Positions 52,265 to 61,236 of a stretch of DNA of 64,000 nucleotides are shown one piece after another. Each line of letters begins with the position of its first letter. Position 1 is the stretch's first letter. Position numbers and translations under genes: made by a program. The stretch lies in contig DATASX010000103.1 of NCBI GenBank assembly GCA_036269075.1, positions 55,201-119,200 of the forward strand, in the 5' to 3' direction. The notes under the pieces are model-generated. The model was not told the origin of the DNA and did no database searches. It saw only the letters and a list, made by a program, of their open reading frames with translations. The DNA comes from Sporichthyaceae bacterium (GTDB taxonomy: Bacteria > Actinomycetota > Actinomycetes > Sporichthyales > Sporichthyaceae).

Positions 52265-53023
52265 TCAGCGCGCCAGCCATCCCCCGTCGACGACGAGCAC
52301 GTGGCCGTTGACGTATCGGACAGCCGGCGAGGGAAGGAACACGACCGCGGCGGCGACGTCCGCCGGCTCACCCCAGCTACCGACCGGGATGCGGCCCCGG
52401 ATCGCCGGCTCGCGCACCGGGTCGGCCCGCAGCGGCGCGGTGTTGTCGGTGACCAGATAACCCGGAGCGACGGCGTTGACCGTGACGCCCTGCGGGGCCC
52501 ACTCGTTGGCCAATGCCTTGGTCAGTCCGGCCAGGGCGTGCTTGCTCGCGGTGTAGGCGGGCACGAGGATCCCGCCCTGGAACGACAGTAGCGACGCGAT
52601 GTTGACGATCCGACCCCAGCGGTCGGCCAACATCCGCCGACCGACGGCGGTGGCCAGCACGAAGGCCGCGTCGAGGTTGATGTCGAGGACCTCCCGCCAG
52701 GACTCCAGCGACGTCGCCGCCGCCGGCGCCCGGCGGATGATGCCCGCGTTGTTGACCAGCACGTCGACGCGATGCTCGGCCAGCACGCGGTCGATCTCCG
52801 CGCCGGTGGCGTCGAGATCGGCGAGGTCCACCCCGACCGCGAAAGCCTCCCGGCCCGCGGCCCGGATCCGCTCGGCGGTGTCGCCGACATCGCCATTGCG
52901 GCCCCAGCACAGCACGTCCGCGCCGGCGGCGGCCAACGTCAGCGCGCAGGCCCGGCCGATCCCGGTCCGCGCCCCGGTCACCAGTGCGGTGCGGCCGTGC
53001 AGACCGAAGTCCGGTGAACTCAC
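52265..53023 (-). CDS. kduD: 2-dehydro-3-deoxy-D-gluconate (2-deoxygluconate) 5/3-dehydrogenase, SDR
   Basis: 252 aa from GTG, which overlaps the kduI stop as GTGA. The SDR motifs are ALVTGARTGIGRACALTLA (about 13-31), VLVNNAGII (about 86), Ser in NIASLLSFQGG and Tyr-x3-Lys in AYTASKHAL (about 153). The SFQGG and IRGRIPVGSWGEPADVA patterns match KduD. It reduces 5-keto-4-deoxyuronate-derived diketogluconate to KDG with NADH. The coupling to kduI and proximity to KDG kinase and aldolase genes strengthens the assignment. Confidence 0.9.
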   Translation of the reverse strand: MSSPDFGLHGRTALVTGARTGIGRACALTLAAAGADVLCWGRNGDVGDTAERIRAAGREAFAVGVDLADLDATGAEIDRVLAEHRVDVLVNNAGIIRRAPAAATSLESWREVLDINLDAAFVLATAVGRRMLADRWGRIVNIASLLSFQGGILVPAYTASKHALAGLTKALANEWAPQGVTVNAVAPGYLVTDNTAPLRADPVREPAIRGRIPVGSWGEPADVAAAVVFLPSPAVRYVNGHVLVVDGGWLAR

Positions 53024-53832
53024 CGAAGGTCGGCTGTGGCGACGGGATCCATGTCGTCCCAGGCCATGTTCTCTCCGACGGTGGACCAGACGAACGAGTA
53101 GTTCCGGGTCCCTGCGCCGAAGTGCACCGACCAGGACGGCGAGATCACGGCCTGTTCGTCGGCGACCAGCAGGTTGCGGGTCTCCTGCGGGCGGCCGCAC
53201 AGATGCACCACCCGACCCTCCCCGAGCTCGAAGTACAGATAGGTCTCGCTGCGTCGGTCATGGGTGTGGCAGGGCATCGTGTTCCAGACGCTGCCCGCGG
53301 CCAGCTCGGTGATGCCGACGGTGAGCTGGTCGGACGCGGCACCGGCGGCGCCCACGTACTTGCGGATCACGCGGACGTTCGCCTCGGCCGCTGTGCCCAG
53401 GTACAGCGCCTCGGCCGCGTCCCGGGTGACCAGCCGGGTCGGGTGCGTGCGCTGCGCCGGTGCGGACAGCAGGTAGTACCTGGCTTCCCCGTGGAAGGTC
53501 AGGTCACCCGAGCCGCGACCCACGTAGAGCACGTCGCCCCGGGCCACCCCGAATTTCTCGCCGCCGACCTCGACCTGACCCTCGCCCGCGATGCCGATCA
53601 CGGCGAGCTCGCGCCGATCGGTGAAGCTCGGGGCGCGCAACTGGTCCGGGACCGGCAACGGCAGCGCCGCACCGTCGGGACACGCACCGCCGAGTACGAC
53701 CCGGTCGTGATGGGTCAGCACGAGGCGCACCTCACCGGGGGCGAACAAACCGTCGACGAGGAACCGCTCGCGCAGACCGGCGGTGTCCAGCCGGGGCAAC
53801 TCGTCGGGATGAGTGGCATGACGGATCTGCAT
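53020..53832 (-). CDS. kduI: 5-keto-4-deoxyuronate isomerase
   Basis: 270 aa cupin-fold zinc isomerase, the expected length. It starts MQIRHATHPDELPRLDTAGLRERFLV, which matches KduI. The zinc ligands are in NTMPCHTHDRRSETYLYFEL (two His and Glu, about 185-205), and SVHFGAGTRNYSFVWSTVGEN near the end is typical. It converts 4-deoxy-L-threo-5-hexosulose uronate to 3-deoxy-D-glycero-2,5-hexodiulosonate. It is divergent from the four-gene run beginning at 53968 and is translationally coupled to kduD. Confidence 0.94.
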   Translation of the reverse strand: MQIRHATHPDELPRLDTAGLRERFLVDGLFAPGEVRLVLTHHDRVVLGGACPDGAALPLPVPDQLRAPSFTDRRELAVIGIAGEGQVEVGGEKFGVARGDVLYVGRGSGDLTFHGEARYYLLSAPAQRTHPTRLVTRDAAEALYLGTAAEANVRVIRKYVGAAGAASDQLTVGITELAAGSVWNTMPCHTHDRRSETYLYFELGEGRVVHLCGRPQETRNLLVADEQAVISPSWSVHFGAGTRNYSFVWSTVGENMAWDDMDPVATADLR

Positions 53833-53967
53833 ACCTGCCTGGATATCGCCGGCCGAGGGCGAATTCGCGGGCCCTGCACCTGACGAGCAGATGACGGAAC
53901 GGCGAACTCCTGATCGCCGCGGCCGCTGAGAGGCCGGGAAGCCACCCGCGCCCGGTAGACAGCGGGC

Positions 53968-56565
53968 ATGGCTCACCCGCCGACCGGCCGTACCGTGCAC
54001 CGGCTCGACCCGGACGGCACGGTCCGCGACTGGCTGGTCTCACCGGTCTGGTCGCGCCCGTGCGAGGACCTCGACGCGGTGCTGGACGCGGCGGGGGAGC
54101 CGTGGGGCCCGACGGGTCGGTGGGTGCTCACGAACGGGCCCGACGTCGCGCCGCTGAAGCGCCGACTCTTCCAGCGCCACCCGTTCCCGATGCAACCGGA
54201 CCTGCCGGCGTTGGTGGAGGACGGGCCGGTCGGGTGGCCGACAACCGCCGGTCCGCAGATCGGTACCTGGACCCGACGGCACGTCGCCCCGGACGGCTTC
54301 GTCGACTGGAGCGCGTTCTGCTCCACCCCGGAGTACCGGGAGGCGGTGGCCGCCACCCGGCTCGAGGTCGATCAGGCCGAGGAACGGCTGCTCGAGGTGG
54401 CGAGCACCGGCCCGTTCCGGTGTTGGCTCGGCGGTGAACTCGTGCTCGAGCACGACGGGTTCACGTACATGGAGCCGCATGCGCACACGGTCCGGGTGCG
54501 GCTGCCCTCACGGACCACCGACCTCGTTGTGGCCACTTGGCAGGTCGCGTTCCGCGAGTGCCGGCACGTCCTCCGGGCGCGGGTCCTCGGCCTGCCGGTC
54601 CGGGTCGTGATCCCGAACCCGGCGGCCGACGAGTACCGCAGCACGGTCGCCGAACGGGTGCTCGAGGAGCTCGGAAACCCGTCCTGGGCCGCCGAGTTCG
54701 ACGCCACCCTCACCGGTCCGCCGGGCGTCGCACTGCGCGTGAGGGTCGGGACGACCACGCACCGACTTCGTCTCGATGACCAAGGAAGGGTCGACGTGCC
54801 GTTGCCGGCCCAGGGCGAGGCCGTCCTGGAGGTCCGCCTCGACGACGACAAGGCCCCCGTCCACCGACGGTTCACGGTCGCCCGACTGCCCGACGCCCAC
54901 CGCGGAGTCGCCGTCGGCGGGCCGGAGCAGTGGCGGGCGGAGGTGCTGGAGCACGTCGGGCAGCGCGTCGGCACCGCCGCAGCGCTGGCCCGCGGGAAGG
55001 TCGAGATCGCCGACCTGGCTTCCGCGTCGGTCCGGATCACCAACCGTGGCGACTGTGCCGACTTCGAGGTGCTCGGCCTGCTGCACCTGTGGCACCGGAT
55101 CCCCGCGCAGCGTTGGCCGGACGGGTTGCGCGACGGGGTCGCCAACGCCCTGACCGCGATGAAGTACTGGATCACCCAGCCCGGCTTGGACGCCATGTGT
55201 TACTTCACCGAGAACCATCAACTGGTCTGGCACGTCGCTCAGCGGCTAGCCGGGTCGACCTGGCCGGACCGGCGGTTCGCCGTCGACGGGCGCACCGGGA
55301 CCGAACACGCCGCGGCGGGCGGTGCGCTCGCGGCGGCCTGGATCCACCGCAAGCTCGAGCACGGGTTCAGCGAGTTCGACTCCAACGCCTACCTGGCGAT
55401 CGACGCGCTGGCCCTGGTCACCCTGATCGAGTTCGATCCGGACGAGGAGTTGCGCGCGGCTGCGGAAGCCCTGCTGGACAAGACATTGCTGACGCTGGCG
55501 AGCAACTCCTGGCGCGGCGTGCACGGCGCCGCCCACGGCCGGTCGTACGTACGGACCCTGCGCAGTTCACGTTTGGAGGAGACCGCGCCGATCCTGTGGC
55601 TGCTGGCCGGGGTCGGGGCGCTCAACGAACAACTGCTGCCCGGCGCCGCACTGGCCACGGCCCAGGTGTATCGGGTGCCGGAGATCGTGCGCCGAATCGC
55701 GGGCGCCGAACCGTCGGACTGGTGGGGACAGCAGGTGTACCGGGGCGACTACGCGTTCTCCCGCGACCTGCTCGATCGCCCCTACGGCTCGGACCTGCGG
55801 GTCTGGCGCACGCCTGCGGCCATGCTCTCCAGTGTCCAGGACTACCGGGCCGGGCTGCCCGGCCTGCAGGAGCACGTGTGGGGCGCGACGCTCGGGCCGG
55901 AATTCCAGGTTTTCGTGACCGACCCGGCCAACTCCGACACGGGCGGGTCGGCGCGGCCGAATGCATGGTCCGGACATCGGGTGCTGCCACAGGTGCGGCA
56001 GGACCGCGACGTGGTGCTGGCCCTGCATGCACTGCCTTCTGACGGATCCTCAGGTCGAACCCACCTGTGGCTCCCGGCCGCCCGGTGCGACGAGTGGCGG
56101 ATCAGCGGCAGCTGGCTCGCGGCGCGCATGGGCACCGGATTCGTCGCCGTGGCCACCTCCGGCGGTGTGCGACCGGTACGTGCCGGCGACACCGCCTGGC
56201 AGGAGTGGCTACCGGTCGGCGCGGGCACTGCTTGGGTCGCGACGGTGGGCCAGGGAACCGATTTCGCGGCCTGGGTGGCGCGTCTCGCGGAGCCGGCGGT
56301 CGAGGACGACCGGGTGAGCTGGATCGCGCCGGACGGGCGAACGCTGCAGTTGTCCTGGGCCGGGGCGTTCCTGCGCGACGGTCTGGCCGTCGACCTCGAC
56401 ACCTCCGGTCGTCCCGAGGACCCGCCGCACCTGGACAACCCCGCCGTCCTCTGCCGGTTCGGCGACCGACTGCTGGACGCGAAGTGGGGCGGCGAGCGCC
56501 TGGTGCTCGACCTGCAGGCAGGCCGCCGCCTGGAACCGTGCAGCGGGGTGAGCGGTGCTCGGTGA
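53968..56565 (+). CDS. Large uncharacterised protein of the uronate cluster, probable polysaccharide-active enzyme
   Basis: 865 aa with no signal peptide. The N-terminal third (to about 310) looks beta-rich and includes a possible carbohydrate- or lid-type domain. The middle (about 320-620) is alpha-helical, with the conserved-looking block MCYFTENHQLVWHVAQRLAG (about 410-430) and FSEFDSNAYLAIDALALV (about 466). These resemble the alpha/alpha-toroid cores of heparinase-like lyases and GH-type hydrolases, with Glu-Asn-His as candidate catalytic residues. The C-terminal 200 residues are beta-rich. It overlaps the GH88/105 gene by 11 nt. A lyase or hydrolase role is inferred from context. Confidence 0.65.
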   Translation: MAHPPTGRTVHRLDPDGTVRDWLVSPVWSRPCEDLDAVLDAAGEPWGPTGRWVLTNGPDVAPLKRRLFQRHPFPMQPDLPALVEDGPVGWPTTAGPQIGTWTRRHVAPDGFVDWSAFCSTPEYREAVAATRLEVDQAEERLLEVASTGPFRCWLGGELVLEHDGFTYMEPHAHTVRVRLPSRTTDLVVATWQVAFRECRHVLRARVLGLPVRVVIPNPAADEYRSTVAERVLEELGNPSWAAEFDATLTGPPGVALRVRVGTTTHRLRLDDQGRVDVPLPAQGEAVLEVRLDDDKAPVHRRFTVARLPDAHRGVAVGGPEQWRAEVLEHVGQRVGTAAALARGKVEIADLASASVRITNRGDCADFEVLGLLHLWHRIPAQRWPDGLRDGVANALTAMKYWITQPGLDAMCYFTENHQLVWHVAQRLAGSTWPDRRFAVDGRTGTEHAAAGGALAAAWIHRKLEHGFSEFDSNAYLAIDALALVTLIEFDPDEELRAAAEALLDKTLLTLASNSWRGVHGAAHGRSYVRTLRSSRLEETAPILWLLAGVGALNEQLLPGAALATAQVYRVPEIVRRIAGAEPSDWWGQQVYRGDYAFSRDLLDRPYGSDLRVWRTPAAMLSSVQDYRAGLPGLQEHVWGATLGPEFQVFVTDPANSDTGGSARPNAWSGHRVLPQVRQDRDVVLALHALPSDGSSGRTHLWLPAARCDEWRISGSWLAARMGTGFVAVATSGGVRPVRAGDTAWQEWLPVGAGTAWVATVGQGTDFAAWVARLAEPAVEDDRVSWIAPDGRTLQLSWAGAFLRDGLAVDLDTSGRPEDPPHLDNPAVLCRFGDRLLDAKWGGERLVLDLQAGRRLEPCSGVSGAR

Positions 56566-57592
56566 GGACCTGTCCTCGGCGGAGCCGGCCGTACCGCCGC
56601 GGCCACTGCTGCCCGAGTTGGGTCGGCCGGAACTGGAAGCGCTGAGCGACGCCGTCTCGGCCGCCTCCTGGCAGCTGGGGTTGCGCTCCTGGTTCTGGGG
56701 CGAGGGCGTCGCCCTGCTGGGCATGCTGCGCGTCGCTGCAGCTCGCGGCCTGGCTCCCCCGGACCCGGTGTGCGAGTTCCTGACCACTGTGCCGGCGGTG
56801 CTCGAGCACGTGAACCACCTTGCGCCCGCAGCGGCTGCCGCTGTTGCCGCGCGCGCGAACGGGCGCCCGGACCTGCGGGAAGTCGTCGTGGATTGCCTTG
56901 CCTGGTTGGAGAAAGAGGCTCCGTTCACCCGGGCCGGCAACGGCGCGCTGGAGCACTGGCCCGGTGGGGTGTGGGCGGACACGGTGTTCATGGCCGGCTC
57001 GTTCCTGTTGCACGCCGGGCTCCTGCTGGAGCGCGGCGACCTGGTGGCCGAGGCTGCTCGGCAGTGGGTGGCACACGCCGAGCTGCTGCAGCACCCGGAC
57101 TCCGGACTGTTCGCCCATGGCTCGCACCGCGACGAGACGATCTGGTGCTTCTGGGGCCGGGCCAACGCGTGGGTGGCGCTGGCCGGGGTCGACCTCGTCG
57201 AGGCGGCCGGCGACGTGCCCGAGGTCCGTGAACGCCTGGAGCGGCAGCTGCGCGCGCTCATCGCCTGCCAACCCGCTCACGGCGTGTGGGACGTGTTGGT
57301 CGACGGGCAGCCGGAGAACCGCGGCGTCCTGGAGACCTCGGCCGCCGCGGGCCTCGGGGCCGCGCTGCTCCGCGCCGCCGGGCCGCTCGGAGACGACAGG
57401 TTGGCGAAAGCCGGATGGGCGGCGGTGCGCGGCGCCCTCGGATATCTGACGGATGGTCAGCTCACGCGGGTCAGCGCCGGGACGGTGCTGCAACTGATGC
57501 CGTTCGGCTACTCCGTGATCCGCGACGATCGGCCGCAGCCGTGGGGACAGGGCTTGGCGTTGCACGCGTTGGCGGCGGCGATGGGGTCATGA
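56555..57592 (+). CDS. GH88/GH105-type unsaturated uronyl hydrolase
   Basis: 345 aa from GTG, an (alpha/alpha)6 barrel. Signature segments are GLRSWFWGEGVALLGML (about 42-58), GGVWADTVFMAGSFLLHAG (about 137-155; the Asp is the general acid-base in GH105), DETIWCFWGRANAWVALAGVDLVE (about 193-216) and VLETSAAAGLGAALLR (about 258-273). It removes the terminal unsaturated uronic acid from oligosaccharides by hydration, giving the 4-deoxy-5-keto sugar that KduI uses. There is no signal peptide, so it should be cytoplasmic. Both ends overlap neighbouring genes. Confidence 0.88.
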   Translation: MLGEDLSSAEPAVPPRPLLPELGRPELEALSDAVSAASWQLGLRSWFWGEGVALLGMLRVAAARGLAPPDPVCEFLTTVPAVLEHVNHLAPAAAAAVAARANGRPDLREVVVDCLAWLEKEAPFTRAGNGALEHWPGGVWADTVFMAGSFLLHAGLLLERGDLVAEAARQWVAHAELLQHPDSGLFAHGSHRDETIWCFWGRANAWVALAGVDLVEAAGDVPEVRERLERQLRALIACQPAHGVWDVLVDGQPENRGVLETSAAAGLGAALLRAAGPLGDDRLAKAGWAAVRGALGYLTDGQLTRVSAGTVLQLMPFGYSVIRDDRPQPWGQGLALHALAAAMGS

Positions 57593-58494
57593 CCGGCTCG
57601 GTGGCCTGCGTCGGTGAACCGCTGATCGTGTTCTCGACGCGGTCCATGGCGGACAGCCAGACCGCCACGATCAGCGAAGGTGGCGCCGAGTTCAACGTCG
57701 CGGTTCATCTGTCCCGGCTCGGTCTGCCGGTGCGGTTCGTAGGCGCGGTCGGCGACGACGTCCTCGGCCGCCGCGTCCAGGCACGCCTGGTCCGGGAGGG
57801 CGTCGACGTCCGCGCGCTGCACCTCGAGCCCGGCGGCCGCACCGGTGCCTATGTCCGGGAATGGACGCCGGCGCAGCGCACCGTCAGCTACCTGAGGGCC
57901 GGCTCCGCGGCCTCCCGGCTCGTGCCTGCGCCGGACGCCTTCGTCGGGGTCCGGCACGTGCACCTGTCCGGCATCACCGCGGCGCTGTCCGAGCACTGCG
58001 TCGCACTGCTCGATCGGCTGCTCGCCAAGCCGCGGCCGTACTCCGTCTCCTTCGACGTCAACCATCGGGCGAAGCTGTGGTCCGCGGAAGCCGCGGCCGA
58101 CTGCCTGGCCCGGATGGCTGCCGCGGCCGATCTGGTCCTGGTCGGACGCGACGAGGCCGAGGAGCTCTGGGGAACCCTTACCCCGAACGAGGTACGCCGC
58201 CGGCTGCCCGACCCGCCCGAGTTTGTGGTCAAGGACGACGGGCGGGAAGCCGTCGCCTGGTCGGGCCCGGAACGCGTCGGGCTGGCTCCGACGCCGGTCG
58301 AAATTGTCGATCCGGTCGGCGCGGGCGATGCCTTCGCGGCCGGGTACCTCTACGCCCGACTGCACGGCCACGCGCCCTTGCCCGCCCTCGCCTCCGGCCA
58401 TCGGCTCGCCCGGGAGGCACTGCAGGCGCTCGACGACCTCGGCCGCGCTGTGCGGCCCGACGATCTCGCCCTCGTGCTCGACGGGGCACGATGA
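57589..58494 (+). CDS. kdgK: 2-keto-3-deoxygluconate kinase (PfkB family)
   Basis: 301 aa ribokinase-fold sugar kinase. The N-terminal GGAEFNVAVHLSRLGLPVRFVGAVGDDVLG (about 25-54) is PfkB signature 1, and DPVGAGDAFAAGYL (about 241-254) is signature 2, with the catalytic Asp in GAGD. YLRAGSAASRL (about 101-111) matches KDG kinases. It phosphorylates KDG from KduD to KDPG for the adjacent aldolase. It starts inside the GH gene's stop (ATGA). Confidence 0.91.
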   Translation: MTGSVACVGEPLIVFSTRSMADSQTATISEGGAEFNVAVHLSRLGLPVRFVGAVGDDVLGRRVQARLVREGVDVRALHLEPGGRTGAYVREWTPAQRTVSYLRAGSAASRLVPAPDAFVGVRHVHLSGITAALSEHCVALLDRLLAKPRPYSVSFDVNHRAKLWSAEAAADCLARMAAAADLVLVGRDEAEELWGTLTPNEVRRRLPDPPEFVVKDDGREAVAWSGPERVGLAPTPVEIVDPVGAGDAFAAGYLYARLHGHAPLPALASGHRLAREALQALDDLGRAVRPDDLALVLDGAR

Positions 58495-58571
58495 GTGAGC
58501 GCGGCGAGCGAATCAATGTCACAGTGCCCACCACCTCCGACCCGAACCGGCGACCGCAGGCGCGCCGATGA
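58491..58571 (+). CDS. 26-residue ORF linking kdgK and eda
   Basis: An ATG within the kdgK stop (ATGA) opens a 26-codon frame whose TGA overlaps the eda ATG, again as ATGA. The peptide begins MSERGERINVTV and ends with a basic tail (PNRRPQARR). It has no recognisable domain. It may be a real micro-protein or only a translational relay that carries ribosomes from kdgK to eda. Confidence 0.4.
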   Translation: MSERGERINVTVPTTSDPNRRPQARR

Positions 58572-59164
58572 GCTCGCTCGACGTCGACGACCTGGCCGAA
58601 CGGTTGCGGTCGGCGACCGTGCTGCCGGTCCTGCGGGCACCGGATCGCGCCGCCGCGCTGGAACAGGTACAGCGCTGCGTCGCGGCCGGGCTCCCGATCG
58701 TCGAGCTGACCACGACCACCGAGGGCTGGGAGCAGGCCGTCCGCGAGGTCCGAGCGTCGTGGCCGGCGCTGGTCCTGGGCGTCGGAACGGTGCTCGAACC
58801 CGCGCAGGCGCAAGCCGCCGCGGCCGCCGGGGCCGCCGGGGCAGCATTCCTGGTGAGCCCCTGCCCGGTCCCCGCGGTGCGAGCGCAGGCCGCAGTCCCG
58901 CTGATCGAGGGCGGCTTCACCCCGGGTGAACTGCTCGACGCCACCTCCCGCGGCATCGCCAAGCTCTTCCCGGCGCATGTCGGCGGCCCGCAACTGCTCC
59001 GCTCCGTCCTGGCGGTGCGCCCCGCGGCCCGGATCGTCCCGACCGGCGGCATCTCGTTGGACGCCGCGCCGGTCTGGCTCGCGGCCGGCGCATTGGCCGT
59101 CGGCATCGGCGCCGGCCTGCTCGACCACCCCGACCTGGCCGGCCGCCTGTCCCGACCCGCCTGA
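58568..59164 (+). CDS. eda: KDPG/KHG aldolase
   Basis: 198 aa class I aldolase. The catalytic Glu is in IVELTTTT (about 42), GVGTVLEPAQ is at about 75 and the Schiff-base Lys is in IAKLFPAHVGG (about 132). The phosphate-binding PTGGISLD follows at about 156. It splits KDPG into pyruvate and glyceraldehyde-3-phosphate and closes the uronate pathway of this cluster. The N-terminal Arg of the family is in VLPVLRAPD. It is the last gene of the plus-strand run 53968-59164. Confidence 0.93.
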   Translation: MSSLDVDDLAERLRSATVLPVLRAPDRAAALEQVQRCVAAGLPIVELTTTTEGWEQAVREVRASWPALVLGVGTVLEPAQAQAAAAAGAAGAAFLVSPCPVPAVRAQAAVPLIEGGFTPGELLDATSRGIAKLFPAHVGGPQLLRSVLAVRPAARIVPTGGISLDAAPVWLAAGALAVGIGAGLLDHPDLAGRLSRPA

Positions 59165-59289
59165 AGCGGACAAGGCGGTCTCGGCTTCGAAACCGTCGCG
59201 AAACGTACTGGTTGATAAGACTGGTTCGACAGGATCGGTGATCCGCGGGGGCGCGGGCCGCACTGCACGGAAGTTGGGGGTGGTTCCGG

Positions 59290-59505
59290 ATGGGGAACAT
59301 GCTCGGTTTTCTCGAGCTCTCGTTGTTGGTGGGCCTACTGGCCGGCGCCGTGGCGTACGTGATGGCCTACGACCGGGCGCGGTTGTCGATGCCCAGTCGC
59401 CAGGCCCGGAGGTCGGCCCTGGCCGCCACCCCGGGTCCGGTCGTCTTCTACATCGGCCTGGGCACGGTCATCTCCTTCGCCGTGCCGTACTTCGTCGAGC
59501 GCTGA
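59290..59505 (+). CDS. Small two-TM membrane protein
   Basis: 71 aa with hydrophobic segments at about 5-26 and 48-66, and a basic loop (DRARLSMPSRQARRS) between them. No family was recognised. A GGGGGTG lies 8 nt before the ATG at 59290; an ATG nine nt downstream is an alternative. It converges with the symporter gene and shares the hairpin at 59500. Confidence 0.6.
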   Translation: MGNMLGFLELSLLVGLLAGAVAYVMAYDRARLSMPSRQARRSALAATPGPVVFYIGLGTVISFAVPYFVER

Positions 59506-59520
59506 GGCGCAGGCTCAGCG
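59500..59520. terminator. Stop-codon hairpin CGCTGAG-N7-CTCAGCG
   Basis: A 7-bp perfect stem holds the TGA stops of the small membrane protein and of the convergent symporter in its two arms; it may be bidirectional. Confidence 0.4.
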
Positions 59521-61236
59521 GTCGTCGCGGAACGCGGCCACGCTCTCCGGGACGTGCAGCCGGAGCATGATGCGGTTGACCAGGGCCGGAACATGATTCG
59601 GGGTCAGCAGCGAGACCACGACCATCATCGCGAACGCGGTCGGCACGGTGATCGCGGCCGGTCGCGCCAGCAGCGCACCGGCCCAGCCGTGGTAGGGCCC
59701 ACCCAGGATCGTGGCGAGCACCGCCGAGCCGGCCAGCAGGCCACCGGTGATCATCCCGGCCGCCGCCCCGATCGTCGACAACCGGCGCCACCAGACGCCC
59801 AGCACCAGCATGGGGCAGAAGGTCGAGGCGGCCACCGCGAAGGCCAGGCTCACCGCGGTCCCGACTGCCATGCCGCCGGCGCCCAATGACAGCCCGAGCG
59901 GCACGAGCGCCGCCGGGATCGCGGCGAGACGGAAGTTACGGACCCGGCCCGAGCGGAACACGTCCTGCGACAGCACGGATGCCGTCGACACCGTCAGGCC
60001 CGCCGCCGTCGACAGGAAAGCGGCGAACGCACCGGCGGTGACCAGGGCGGACAGCAGTTGCCCGCCGACGCCGGAGACCATCCGGGTCGGCATCTCCAGC
60101 ACGACCGAGTCCACGCGGCCGGTGGTGAGGAGGTCCGGGGTGTAGATCCGGCCGAGCGCCCCGAAGAGGGTCGGCCCCAGATAGAACAGCCCGAGCAGCG
60201 CGAGCACCGAGAGAGTGGTTCGGCGGGCCGCCCGCCCATCCGGGTTGGTGTAGAAGCGCACCAGGATGTGCGGCAGGCCCATCGTGCCCAGCAGCGTGGC
60301 GATGATCAGCGAGTACGTCGAGTACAGGGCGTGCTCGTCGCCCCGGGACATCGGGCGCGACCAGATCGCGTCGGTGGTGGAGGGCAGGCCGGTCGTGACC
60401 GGCACCGGGCTGCCTTTGGCGAAAGCGAGGCTGGTCCCGGCGCCCACCCGATGCTCGCCGGTGCTCAGGCGAACCAGCCGGCCCGCTGACTTCACCCCGT
60501 CGACGGTCCCGGTGACCCGTGCCAGTTCCGATTGCGAGACGCGAATCCGTTGGTCCACAGGCACGGTGATCGAGGTGGCCGCCCGGAATTCCGGCGCGGT
60601 CCTGCCGGTCAGCGAGGGAGATCCGTCGTGGCGCCAGACCAGGGCCAGGAACACCGCGGGGAGGAGGATCGCGGTGACCTTGAGCCAGTACTGGAAGGCC
60701 TGGACGAAGGTGATCGAGCGCATCCCGCCGGCCGCGACAGTAGCGATGACGACCACCGCCACGACCAGCTCGCCGACCCAACGTGGTGCGCCGGCGACCG
60801 TGCGCAGGGTCAGTCCGGCACCCTGGAACTGCGGCATCAGGTACAGCCAGCAGATCATCACGACGAGGACGCTGGCCAGCCGGCGGAGCGGGATCGAGGC
60901 CAGTCGCAGTTGGGCGAAGTCCGGCAGCGTGTAGGCCCCGCTGCGGCGCAACGGCGCCGCAACCAGCGCCAGCATGATCAGGTAGCCCCCGGTGAAGCCG
61001 ACCGGCAGCCAGAGCATGTCGGCGCCGTAGGCCAGGATCAGCCCGGCCACCCCGAGGACCGACGCCGCCGAGAGATACTCCCCGGCGATCGCCGACGCGT
61101 TCCACAACGGCGAAACCGCGCGGGAGGCGACGTAGAAGTCGGAGGTGGTCCGCGAGATCCGCAGGCCGAACGCACCGATCACCGTGCTCAGCACGACCAC
61201 GACGGCAATCGCGGTCACGCCGTAGGCGGTGTTCAC
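59515..61236 (-). CDS. Sodium:solute symporter (SSS), monocarboxylate/acetate permease-like
   Basis: 573 aa from GTG 61236, which overlaps the upstream small-subunit stop as GTGA. About 13 TM helices are present. YVASRAVSPLWNASAIAGEYLSAASVLGVAGL (about 35-66) and the SSS core GGMRSITFVQAFQYWLKVTAILLP (about 170-194) are typical of ActP/MctP-like permeases. A large soluble loop (about 210-290; SITVPVDQRIRVSQSELARVTG) interrupts the core, as in ActP. With the acs end, LytS/LytT and the small subunit on the same strand, acetate or a related monocarboxylate is the likely substrate. Confidence 0.9.
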   Translation of the reverse strand: MNTAYGVTAIAVVVVLSTVIGAFGLRISRTTSDFYVASRAVSPLWNASAIAGEYLSAASVLGVAGLILAYGADMLWLPVGFTGGYLIMLALVAAPLRRSGAYTLPDFAQLRLASIPLRRLASVLVVMICWLYLMPQFQGAGLTLRTVAGAPRWVGELVVAVVVIATVAAGGMRSITFVQAFQYWLKVTAILLPAVFLALVWRHDGSPSLTGRTAPEFRAATSITVPVDQRIRVSQSELARVTGTVDGVKSAGRLVRLSTGEHRVGAGTSLAFAKGSPVPVTTGLPSTTDAIWSRPMSRGDEHALYSTYSLIIATLLGTMGLPHILVRFYTNPDGRAARRTTLSVLALLGLFYLGPTLFGALGRIYTPDLLTTGRVDSVVLEMPTRMVSGVGGQLLSALVTAGAFAAFLSTAAGLTVSTASVLSQDVFRSGRVRNFRLAAIPAALVPLGLSLGAGGMAVGTAVSLAFAVAASTFCPMLVLGVWWRRLSTIGAAAGMITGGLLAGSAVLATILGGPYHGWAGALLARPAAITVPTAFAMMVVVSLLTPNHVPALVNRIMLRLHVPESVAAFRDDR

